From IMG/VR virus record IMGVR_UViG_3300010885_021444, positions 1 to 36,086 of that record: 36,086 nt of DNA, one strand, 5' to 3'. Below are positions 21,495 to 29,800 of this stretch, piece by piece. The stretch's first letter is position 1, and each line of letters starts with the position of its first letter. A program made the translations under genes and the position numbers. The notes under the pieces were generated by a model, which saw only the letters and a program-made list of their open reading frames with translations, was not told the DNA's origin and ran no database searches. Origin of the DNA: a virus.

Positions 21495-21791
21495 TTGACC
21501 CCAGGGTTATTAAAGACAGGGGTGTAATGCTATGTGAAACTCTGCCTGTAATTTTCTGTGGTTATAGTGACACCTCTGCTCTGACCAGCACTTATAGAGG
21601 AAATAAAAAATATTTCCGAATAAAGTGTTCGTTATGGCTGTTTGAACGGATTAATACTATATAGAGCAGAAAGTTTATTCGCAGGCTCTTTTATAGCCTG
21701 CTCATAACTGTTACAGTACAGTACGCATACTGCTCATTCCTGAGCGGCAAGAGCTGTATCTATAGAGCGGTTGGCACGGGAATAGGACGAT
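21495..21791. other. AT-rich intergenic region before terminase
   Basis: No gene seen. It holds a pairing of CAGGGGTGT (21517-21525) with ACACCTCTG (21570-21578), one G-U; a GGAAATA/TATTTCC hairpin with an A-loop (21599-21617); GCAGGCT/AGCCTGC (21682-21702); and the TACAGTACAGTAC motif. TACTATAT near 21654 could be a -10 element for the head operon, but its -35 match is poor. The promoter for terminase is expected here. Confidence 0.5.
21712..21724 (+). promoter_or_regulatory. Second TACAGTACAGTAC motif, upstream of terminase
   Basis: The 13-mer TACAGTACAGTAC lies 67 nt before the terminase start and matches the minus-strand copy at 8077-8089 exactly, in the same orientation relative to the gene that follows. 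A shared regulator or promoter element for late genes is a possible meaning. Confidence 0.4.
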
Positions 21792-23681
21792 ATGACATTT
21801 CAAAAGGGTGAGGCGCATCATAGAGTCAAAGCTCTAGCCGAGGCAAAAGCTAAAGTTCTTGAGCTGGTGGAGCAAGGAGCAACCCCACACCAAGCTATGG
21901 TTGCGGCGGGCAAAAAGCCCGATACGGTCAGACAGTGGATGCTTCGTGACTCCGAGTTCGCAAAGGCTTTAGCCGAAGCGAAGGAGCGAGGGGAATCTAC
22001 TTCCCTGGAGACCTTAGGGGTATCTAAGCAAGAAATCCCTTTTGCCCAATTTTCAAAATTATTTTTACAGCAGGAAGTATTCCCCCATCACCAGGACTGG
22101 ATTGATCTTCTGGAGGGTAGAGACCCTAGCTGGTTACATAAGAGCATGATCTATGAACCCGGCGCTCGGCATAGGTTGCTTGTCAACGTGCCCCCTGAGC
22201 ATGCCAAGTCTACAGTCATCACGGTCAACTATGCGACCTACCGAATTGCCCTAGACCCTAACGTCCGTATCATCATCGTCTCTAAGACTCTGGTGAAGGC
22301 TCGAGAGTTCGTCTATGCTATCAAGCAGCGCTTGTCCCATCCACGATGGATCAAGCTTCAGAATGCCTATGGACCTCAGGGTGGCTATAAAGAAGATTCC
22401 GATACCTGGCGAACTGATACAGTCTACCTGGGTAGCGATGCTCGTAACTCCAGCGAAAAGGATCCAACCCTTCAAGCTCTAGGTATGGGTGGTCAGATCT
22501 ACGGTGCCCGTGCTGACCTGATTATCCTTGACGACTGCATTACCACAGCTAACGCCCATGAATGGGAAAAACAGATTAACTGGCTGCAGAAGGAAGTTAT
22601 CACCCGTCTTGGTAAGAACGGTAAACTCCTAGTAGTTGGGACACGAATTGCTGCTAACGATTTATATAAAGAACTCCGCAACCCAAAGCATTGGTCTGGT
22701 GGAAAGAGTCCGTTTACTTACATGGGTATGCCGGCAGTTCTGGAATTTGCTCAAGACCCAGCAGACTGGAAAACCCTCTGGGCAAAGTCAGATTATCCGT
22801 GGGACGGGGATGAAGACCAAGAACCAGATGAGTCGGGTTACTACCCCAAGTGGGATGGCGGAGCTTTATTCGCGCGCAGATCTGAAGTTACCCCTTCAAC
22901 GTGGGCACTCGTCTACCAACAAGAAGACATCCAAGAAGATTCAATATTCTCCCCAGCTGTGGTTCAAGGATCTACAAACGGATCGCGGCGGGTGGGAGCA
23001 TTAAAGCCTGGCGCTGTAGGACATCCTAATCATGTCGAAGGTTACACAATCATCGGACTTGACCCCGCCATTGCTGGCAAGACTGCTCTTGTTGCCATTA
23101 CGTATAATCGCGCCGATGGTAAGATTTATGTGCTTGATTGTCTTAATATGTCTGAGCCTTCTTACCAGAAGATCCGTTCGGCAATTGAAGCGTTTACGGA
23201 AAAGTACCACCCACAAGAGTTCCGTATTGAAATTAATGCGTTTCAGAAAGCTTTTGAACTAGACGACGATCTACGTGGCTGGCTAGCTGGACGCGGTGTG
23301 AGACTGTCATCTCACTTCACAGGTAAGAACAAGTGGGACTCTAACTTTGGTGTGGCATCTATGTCATCCCTCTTTGGTACTGTCCGAGATGATAAGCACC
23401 AGAAGAACAACCTAATCGAATTACCTTCGAGCGAAGGCTCAGAAGGAATCAAGGCTCTAGTACAGCAGCTCCTTACATGGAAAGCTGATACTAAGGGAGC
23501 CACAGATACTGTCATGGCTTTATGGTTTGCGGTCATTCGTGCCCGTGAGCTTATCCAGAGCGGTACCAGAGTCACCCCTTATTTAAATAACCGTTGGGCA
23601 ACACGTGCCCAGATGGAACAAAGATACTCTCTTAACCTTGACGATGCATTCGCAGAGCAATGGCAAGAGACCTATGGATAG
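21792..23681 (+). CDS. terL: Terminase large subunit
   Basis: 629 residues from ATG 21792, with AGGA upstream. An N-terminal helix-turn-helix-like segment (ELVEQGATPHQAMVAAGKKPDTVRQWM, about 24-50), of the kind usually seen in small terminase subunits, is followed by the packaging ATPase: a Walker A-like PPEHAKST (134-141), Walker B LIILDD (243-248), and a coupling motif LLVVGTR (279-285). The C-terminal RNase-H-like nuclease begins at YTIIGLDPAIAG, with further acids in RIEINAF and near TDTVMAL. It cuts concatemers and pumps DNA into the head. The fused HTH may replace a separate small subunit, which is not seen here. Confidence 0.9.
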   Translation: MTFQKGEAHHRVKALAEAKAKVLELVEQGATPHQAMVAAGKKPDTVRQWMLRDSEFAKALAEAKERGESTSLETLGVSKQEIPFAQFSKLFLQQEVFPHHQDWIDLLEGRDPSWLHKSMIYEPGARHRLLVNVPPEHAKSTVITVNYATYRIALDPNVRIIIVSKTLVKAREFVYAIKQRLSHPRWIKLQNAYGPQGGYKEDSDTWRTDTVYLGSDARNSSEKDPTLQALGMGGQIYGARADLIILDDCITTANAHEWEKQINWLQKEVITRLGKNGKLLVVGTRIAANDLYKELRNPKHWSGGKSPFTYMGMPAVLEFAQDPADWKTLWAKSDYPWDGDEDQEPDESGYYPKWDGGALFARRSEVTPSTWALVYQQEDIQEDSIFSPAVVQGSTNGSRRVGALKPGAVGHPNHVEGYTIIGLDPAIAGKTALVAITYNRADGKIYVLDCLNMSEPSYQKIRSAIEAFTEKYHPQEFRIEINAFQKAFELDDDLRGWLAGRGVRLSSHFTGKNKWDSNFGVASMSSLFGTVRDDKHQKNNLIELPSSEGSEGIKALVQQLLTWKADTKGATDTVMALWFAVIRARELIQSGTRVTPYLNNRWATRAQMEQRYSLNLDDAFAEQWQETYG

Positions 23682-24059
23682 GAACTAACTATGCCAAAGC
23701 AAAATCCAACAGCTAACAATGGTGGCGGTGCTCCTATGCGCGCTAGCATGAACTCTGCTTCAGCTGCACGTATTGTTGGTCCATCTGCGCGTAATAGTGC
23801 AATGGACAAAGCAATGCAAGATAGAGCTAATTTGATTTCAAAGAATCCTACACCAACAGAATTTCGTTCTAGCAGAGAACAACAAGCTGTTGCTGCTAGA
23901 GCTAATTCAGATGTTGTTGCAAAAAATTCTGTTAGAGTTAAACCTTCACAAAGTTCTGCAGCGGGTACTGGAGTACGTCGAGCAACTGGAACTAAATCAT
24001 CTAATCATCAACCACGTATCGGTGGACACGCTAACTAAGGATTTTATGGATAGGAACTA
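23673..24059 (+). repeat. 15-bp direct repeat spanning a small gene
   Basis: TATGGATAGGAACTA occurs at 23673-23687, where it encodes the terminase C-terminus, stop and the next RBS, and again at 24045-24059, just before the 100-residue gene. The second copy thus looks like a left-over terminase end. Such repeats mark a past duplication or cassette exchange. Confidence 0.65.
23691..24038 (+). CDS. Unknown low-complexity basic protein
   Basis: 115 residues from ATG 23691, with AGGAA upstream in the repeated RBS. It is Ala/Ser/Asn/Arg-rich (MPKQNPTANNGGGAPMRASM, then ARIVGPSARNSAMDKAMQ) and probably disordered. It lies between terminase and portal, where actinophages often carry small unknown genes. 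It ends with GHAN and a stop in a sequence (GCTAACTAAGGATT) repeated at the end of the next gene. Confidence 0.55.
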   Translation: MPKQNPTANNGGGAPMRASMNSASAARIVGPSARNSAMDKAMQDRANLISKNPTPTEFRSSREQQAVAARANSDVVAKNSVRVKPSQSSAAGTGVRRATGTKSSNHQPRIGGHAN

Positions 24060-24369
24060 TCATGGCATTAGGCATAGATAAGCCAAGAACAACAGCTGGA
24101 ATTTCTGGTCCAGGCGGCGCAAATGTACATCCAACTTACAAGCCGACTCAAGGTCCATCTACTTTTAGCAAAGCAATTACTGCTATTAAAGAAGGTTTTA
24201 AAGAAAAACCTATTAGTACAACTGAAACACGTGCTCGTGCTCAGGAACTTGATCAGCAAGCAAGAAAAGCCGCAGCCAAAGAAAAAGCTGACGCTATAGC
24301 AAATAAGATTGAAAATAAAATTGCTAAAGCCAGAGGTATTAACCGAAATAAAAAAGCTAACTAAGGATT
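24030..24369 (+). repeat. 14-bp direct repeat flanking the 100-residue gene
   Basis: GCTAACTAAGGATT at 24030-24043 and again at 24356-24369 brackets the gene at 24062-24364. Each copy supplies a final Ala-Asn, the stop and the next gene's SD. Recombination between them would remove or duplicate exactly one gene. Confidence 0.65.
24062..24364 (+). CDS. Unknown small protein with coiled coil
   Basis: 100 residues from ATG 24062, after a second copy of the GATAGGAACTA RBS. The N-terminal 45 residues are Gly/Pro/Thr-rich; from about residue 52 a charged Ala/Lys/Glu helix (TRARAQELDQQARKAAAKEK) continues to the end. Flanking direct repeats (GCTAACTAAGGATT at 24030-24043 and 24356-24369) suggest it entered or left as a unit. 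Function unknown. Confidence 0.55.
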   Translation: MALGIDKPRTTAGISGPGGANVHPTYKPTQGPSTFSKAITAIKEGFKEKPISTTETRARAQELDQQARKAAAKEKADAIANKIENKIAKARGINRNKKAN

Positions 24370-24372
24370 AAT

Positions 24373-26169
24373 ATGCTAACTATGCCGCAGATTGTGGCGC
24401 GAGTTCAGTCTCTGCGCTACCGTGCCACCAGTCGCGACATGCGAAATGGCGACGTCCAGATGGTACGTCAGGGTAAGATCTCACAGGTCTACCCTAACTT
24501 CTTCCCGGACGGTATTGACCAGAACGTGGTCGCTAACTTTATTGACATTGTTGCTCGCGACCTTGCTGAAGTTATGGCACCACTACCTACCATTAACTGC
24601 TCTGCTGTCAACCAGACTTCAGACCGTGCCCGTACTTTTGCTGACAAGCGTACTCGCATTGCAGCTAACTATTTCAGACACTCAGATTTCCAAGTACAGA
24701 TGTACAACGGCGCTGACATGTATATTACCTATGGTTTCCTCCCGTTCATTATTGAATTGGATGAAGAAGCAAAGTTGCCGCGTATCCGATTAGAGAACCC
24801 AGTGGGTGCTTACCCAGAGTTTGATCGCTATGGACGATGCACAGCCTTTGTAAAAAGATACTCAATGACATTGGGTGAGCTTGTTGCTCAGTTCCCAGAC
24901 TATGAGCGTCAGATCCTAGGTCCAGACGGATACAAGCAGGACCTTAATGGAATGATTGAAATGATCCGTTATTACGATAAGGATCAAAGCGTTATATATT
25001 TACCTTCACGCTCTAACCTCTTGCTCTCACAGGCAAGTAACCCGCTAGGCAAAATGAATGTCATCATTGCTAAGCGTCCAAGCGTCGATGGTGAACTCCG
25101 TGGGCAGTTCGATGATGTGTTGGGCATTCAGTTGCTCCGTAACCGATTTGCTTTGCTTGCTATGGAAGCAGCAGAGAAATCCGTTCAAGCACCAATCGTA
25201 CTACCTAACGATGTGCAGGAACTTCAACTAGGTGGAGATGCGGTCATCAGAACTGCAAACCCACAAGGTGTACGACGTGTGGAGCTTACGCTACCACAGG
25301 GGGCGTTCACTGAGCAGCAACTTCTGAATGAAGAACTCCGAGTAGGAGCACGCTACCCAGAATCACGTACCGGAAACGTCAAAGCATCCATCGTCACAGG
25401 TGAAGGTGTACAAGCACTTCTTGGTGCTTTTGATACCCAGGTGAAGTCTGCACAGGCTATCTTTACAACAGCGCTACGAGATGTTATCTCGCTCTGTTTT
25501 GAAGTAGATGAGATGATCTTCAACGAAGAAAAAACAATCCGCGGCACCGATGCAGGTGCACCATATGCGCTGACCTATACTCCGTCAAAAGATATTAAGG
25601 GCGATTACTCAGCCGATGTGCGCTACGGTATGCTCGCAGGATTGAACCCAGCACAAGGCTTGATCTTTATGCTTCAAGCACTTGGTGGCAAGCTTATTTC
25701 TAAAGATATGGCTATGCGTGAACTACCGTTCAATGTGAACGTCACGCTTGAGCAGGAACGTATTGAGACCGAAGATCTCCGCTCTGCATTGATTGGTTCA
25801 ATGCAAGCAATGACACAAGCAATTCCTCAAATGGTTATGCAAGGACAGGATCCAACGGACCTAGTCAGCAAGCTAGCAGCAGTTATCAAGATGCGCCAAA
25901 AGGGCGTTGTTATTGAAGATGCTATTGAGGAAGTGTTTAAGCCAGAGAATCCTCCTGCTGGGACAGAACAACCGGTTGAACAGCCGCCCGTCCCCGCTGG
26001 TCCCGCTGCTCCAGCAGGAGGCGCTGGCGAAGCGCCACAGCCTGGCATAGAAGCTGGACCGGGAATGGTACAACAGAAGCCAGAACTACAAACATTATTA
26101 GCAGGACTATCAAGCACAGGCGCAGCTAAGAGCAGCGTCAGAACAAGTAACCGTCGCGTAGTAGGTTAG
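24373..26169 (+). CDS. Portal protein
   Basis: 598 residues from ATG 24373 with AAGGA upstream. It lies directly in the portal position after terminase. The N-terminal part (KISQVYPNFFPDGIDQNVVANFIDIVARDLAEVMAPLP) and the central part (PVGAYPEFDRYGRCTAFVKRYSMTL, DDVLGIQLLRNRFALLAMEAAEKSVQAP) match dodecameric portal proteins of the SPP1-gp6-like group. The C-terminal 60 residues are Pro/Gly/Ala-rich (EQPPVPAGPAAPAGGAGEAP) and disordered. The portal forms the vertex through which DNA enters and leaves and binds terminase. Confidence 0.85.
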   Translation: MLTMPQIVARVQSLRYRATSRDMRNGDVQMVRQGKISQVYPNFFPDGIDQNVVANFIDIVARDLAEVMAPLPTINCSAVNQTSDRARTFADKRTRIAANYFRHSDFQVQMYNGADMYITYGFLPFIIELDEEAKLPRIRLENPVGAYPEFDRYGRCTAFVKRYSMTLGELVAQFPDYERQILGPDGYKQDLNGMIEMIRYYDKDQSVIYLPSRSNLLLSQASNPLGKMNVIIAKRPSVDGELRGQFDDVLGIQLLRNRFALLAMEAAEKSVQAPIVLPNDVQELQLGGDAVIRTANPQGVRRVELTLPQGAFTEQQLLNEELRVGARYPESRTGNVKASIVTGEGVQALLGAFDTQVKSAQAIFTTALRDVISLCFEVDEMIFNEEKTIRGTDAGAPYALTYTPSKDIKGDYSADVRYGMLAGLNPAQGLIFMLQALGGKLISKDMAMRELPFNVNVTLEQERIETEDLRSALIGSMQAMTQAIPQMVMQGQDPTDLVSKLAAVIKMRQKGVVIEDAIEEVFKPENPPAGTEQPVEQPPVPAGPAAPAGGAGEAPQPGIEAGPGMVQQKPELQTLLAGLSSTGAAKSSVRTSNRRVVG

Positions 26170-26177
26170 GAGAAATC

Positions 26178-26396
26178 ATGGCAGCTCGTAAAAGAAAAAC
26201 TGTCATTGATGAGTCCTACTCAAAGCTAGACCAATACGCAATCCAAATGCATGAATACTATAAGTCTTTACGTAAAGCTGGTTTTTCAGTAGAGAATGCT
26301 TTATGGATAGTAGCGGCAAAGGAATCCCATCCAGAATGGATGCAGGAACCTACACTTGATGATATTAGACAACATATGGAAGACGAGGAAGAATAA
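26178..26396 (+). CDS. Unknown small helical protein
   Basis: 72 residues, AGGAGAAATC before the ATG. Helical and acidic at the end (DDIRQHMEDEEE), with KLDQYAIQMHEYYKSLRKAG as its first helix. Genes of this size with a YYKSLRKAGF...ALWI segment occur after portal genes in related phages; function unknown. TAATG couples it to the next gene. Confidence 0.6.
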   Translation: MAARKRKTVIDESYSKLDQYAIQMHEYYKSLRKAGFSVENALWIVAAKESHPEWMQEPTLDDIRQHMEDEEE

Positions 26397-26815
26397 TGGC
26401 AAGAGGCGGCTATCGTCAACCTAACAACCCAGCACCAGTCTCCGGACCAGGAGCGCTATCAAAGCGCACTGACGGTGGTGCTACAGAAGGAATGACCCAA
26501 CCAGCACAATACATTTCTGGTTTGGGTTACGGAAAAGGCAAAGAAACCTACGACATGCAGACTGCTGCACCTATGCAGGGGAATGATATCCCTGCGATGC
26601 CAGTACCTCAAGCCGTTCCTCTCTCTGCGCCTACCATGCGTCCAAACGAACCTGTAACTTCAGGTATTGATATGGGACCGGGACCAGGCTCAGAGGCAGT
26701 ACGTATGCCTAACATGCAACTGTCCCCCTCTCATACGGTCAAACAAATCGCTCAGAATGATCCATCAGGGGAATCAGAACTTCTTTACAGAGCGCTTATT
26801 GACCGAGGCTTGTAG
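26396..26815 (+). CDS. Unknown Pro/Gly/Met-rich protein
   Basis: 139 residues. The first 100 are Pro/Gly/Ala/Met-rich and probably disordered (MARGGYRQPNNPAPVSGPGA); the end (SGESELLYRALIDRGL) is a short helix. Coupled at both ends (TAATG before, TAGTG after). The position between portal and the giant protein suggests a head-assembly or scaffold-like adaptor; not established. Confidence 0.55.
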   Translation: MARGGYRQPNNPAPVSGPGALSKRTDGGATEGMTQPAQYISGLGYGKGKETYDMQTAAPMQGNDIPAMPVPQAVPLSAPTMRPNEPVTSGIDMGPGPGSEAVRMPNMQLSPSHTVKQIAQNDPSGESELLYRALIDRGL

Positions 26816-29800
26816 TGGCAGAACTAGATCCTAACGTAGCTAAACTTTCACCAGCACTTTACTCAGCTGCATATTATGCAGGACTCAACGGACAACAGAT
26901 TAATTCTGTCAACCAGATTGCTGGAACCGTTGCACTTAATAAAGAACTTTCTGGCTTGCCCACAGATAGGGCTAATGCGCGTTGGAAGACACTTGACCCA
27001 CATGCGCAGGAACAAATCAAAGCCATGTATGGGGACGCTTCTTACATTCCTAAACAACAGGATAACCTTATCTGGCGTGGCATTAAAGACGTAGCGGGTA
27101 TTGGACTAGGTCCTTTTAAAGCAGCTTTCAAAGCAGCAGGAGAATATAACCGTGCAATCAATACTCCGTATCTCGTCTATCGCGAGATTAGCCAAGGCGC
27201 TAACCCTTTTAGCTGGTCCGTATACAAGAACGCCTTCGACGGAACGAATGTATTCGACCAAAAAGCACTAGCTTCTCTTCATCAAGAATACGGCAACACA
27301 GATACTTTTGTTGCCATGAAGACTCTTCAGGGTCTTAAGCCTGGTGAAATTGTAGATGCTTACGGTCAGGTTAATGGAGAGATTATTCAGTCTCTTACTA
27401 AAATGTTCAATGAACCTGAAAAGTTTCAGAACATGCTTAACCAGTTTAAAGCAGCACAGATTTCTCCTGGTCGCGACATTGCTCGCATTATGCTTAATGC
27501 CAGCCCAACAGACCACAAACTTTATGGCTCTCAGCCATGGAACAAACTTTCTGGAACTATTGATGCTGTCTACCAGATTGTAGTGGACCCATTAACTTGG
27601 GTCACAGGCGGCACATCTAAAGCTATTACCCGTGCTGATAAGTTAGCTGAGCTCCTTGCTAAGGATCCATCAGAAGCTAACATTGCCAAAGTATTTGGAC
27701 GTAAAGACATCCGCGATACTTGGGACAAGGCAGCTGGTCCACTTATCAAAAACTTTGCTGAAGCAACAGATCTTAACGCTCGTCGTATTGCTCGCAATGA
27801 AATTGCTCGTCAAATGCCAGATCTCAGAAATGACAACATCCTGCATTTGCTAGCAACCAACAAAGTCTTTGATGCTGAGTCAGCTAAGACGTTTTTTGGT
27901 AAGTCAGAAGCTATGCTTGATTTGCTATCAGGACGCGTTGATGGAACTACGTTCTTCCGCACTGGTATTCCTATTGCTAAACGTTCACGTAACATTACCT
28001 CTGGTCTAAACAAATCAATTAATAATTTCTTTAACGGGGCTGAAGATGTAGCTGTAAGCAGTGACTTTGTCAATGACTTGCACAAGGTTGGCATAGCAGC
28101 TGACCCTATTCATGAGGCTCAGACTCCTCTGCTAGAAAGCATAAATAAAGAACTTGAGTCAAGCAAGCGTAAGCTTGGTCGCCTTATGGCTCGCTTCCCT
28201 GCAGACCGTGAAATTAATATTACAGATGAAGGTGTCAATAAGACACTTCCTCTTGTCAGATCTCTTGCTCGTACAATCTACCCAAAGGCACATGCTGAAT
28301 TTCTTGCAGAAGCCTTTGCAGATTCCAATGCGTATGACCGTGTAATTCTTCTTCGTGGACTTTACACCCAGATTATGCACAATATGGGCATGCATGGCAG
28401 TGAAAACGGTCAGAATTTAATGCGTCAGATTCTTCAAGAGAAGTTTGCTGACACTACATCGTTCCTTAGCCGCAGCGATTTAGCTGTTCCGCCACAGCAT
28501 GAAAGCTTTTTAAAGTCTCGAGGCATTCTTGAGGAGCAACCAGCACAAGGCATGGGTGGTTTGTTAAAAACTTCTTATGCTGGACCGGTAAACTTTTACA
28601 ACGGAAAGCCTACTATTGGCAATTTGCCTTGGGCAGCTAGGTCTGGGGAGCCATCTCTTGCAGATTATGCTTTTAATAACAGCAAAAGTGTACAAGGACG
28701 CAAGTTAATTGACGCAGTGGGCGGTGCAACACGCAACCAGTTCCTTCGTAAAGCGGTAAGTGGCTGGACTGTAGCAACTTTGTTTCCACGTTTAGGTATT
28801 CGTTCTGCACTTGATGAAGCTTTTATGTATTCTATGATGGCTCCAGGTGAAGATCTTCTTAAATTAGGTTTAGGACGTAAGCTTCATAAATCTATTATTG
28901 CATTTGGTGGCTCAGATAAAGGAATTCCTCCAATCAAAAAAGCCATCCTTAACTGGTTGGATAAAAACCCTGCAAATGCAGTAGAACTTGAAAAGCGTTT
29001 TGTTAAGACTACCATTAACGGCGAAGAAAGACTACGTCTTGAGAGCCGTGAAAATATTGCTAACGAAGTAATCAAGGCTTTTGACCAAGTTATACCTGAG
29101 CATCTGCACGACAAGATGTTCCAGGCTATGGTTCACCACCCAGAGATTGCCTCTGCTATGGTCAACTCTGTCATTGGTAAGTCCGGTCTAGATCAAGTTG
29201 GTATTGTTGGCGGAGACTTAGCTAGCATTATTGTCAGCAACTCACATTTGACCAATCTTTGGAAAGACCTTGGCTTCAAGCCAACAGGTAAGTACAAAGA
29301 GTGGCAGGTTGAAGACCTAGCCAAAGTTAATGAGTACGCTCTTTCTGCCGCTCACTACAAAAACTGGTTTATGCGAATGACTCGCAACTCCCATAACTTT
29401 ATTGGTGACACAGATGGATACATCCATGCTGGAGAAACCTTTATCCGCAATAACGCATTGCGCACAGGCGAAGATTTTGAACACGCAAGAGACTACATCC
29501 TTCAAAAGGTTGGCGTCAACCCAGAGACTATGGCTGTATCTAATCCTAAGGCTCTGCAACGCTACCTAGAACAGTCACAGCAGACAGCACGTGATGCAAT
29601 GAATGGCTGGACTGGGGTAGAAACCGCAGTCAAGCGTGTAGAAACTATGCTCTTAGATATGTATAACACATTTCATGGCAGCGGTGTTGCATTTAACGAC
29701 AGACTCTATGACCATATCCGTGAGACCGCAGACTTTTTGCAGTCCACCGAGAAGATGGGTACACAAAAGTCTATCCGTGAAGCGCTCAATACTGTAGATG

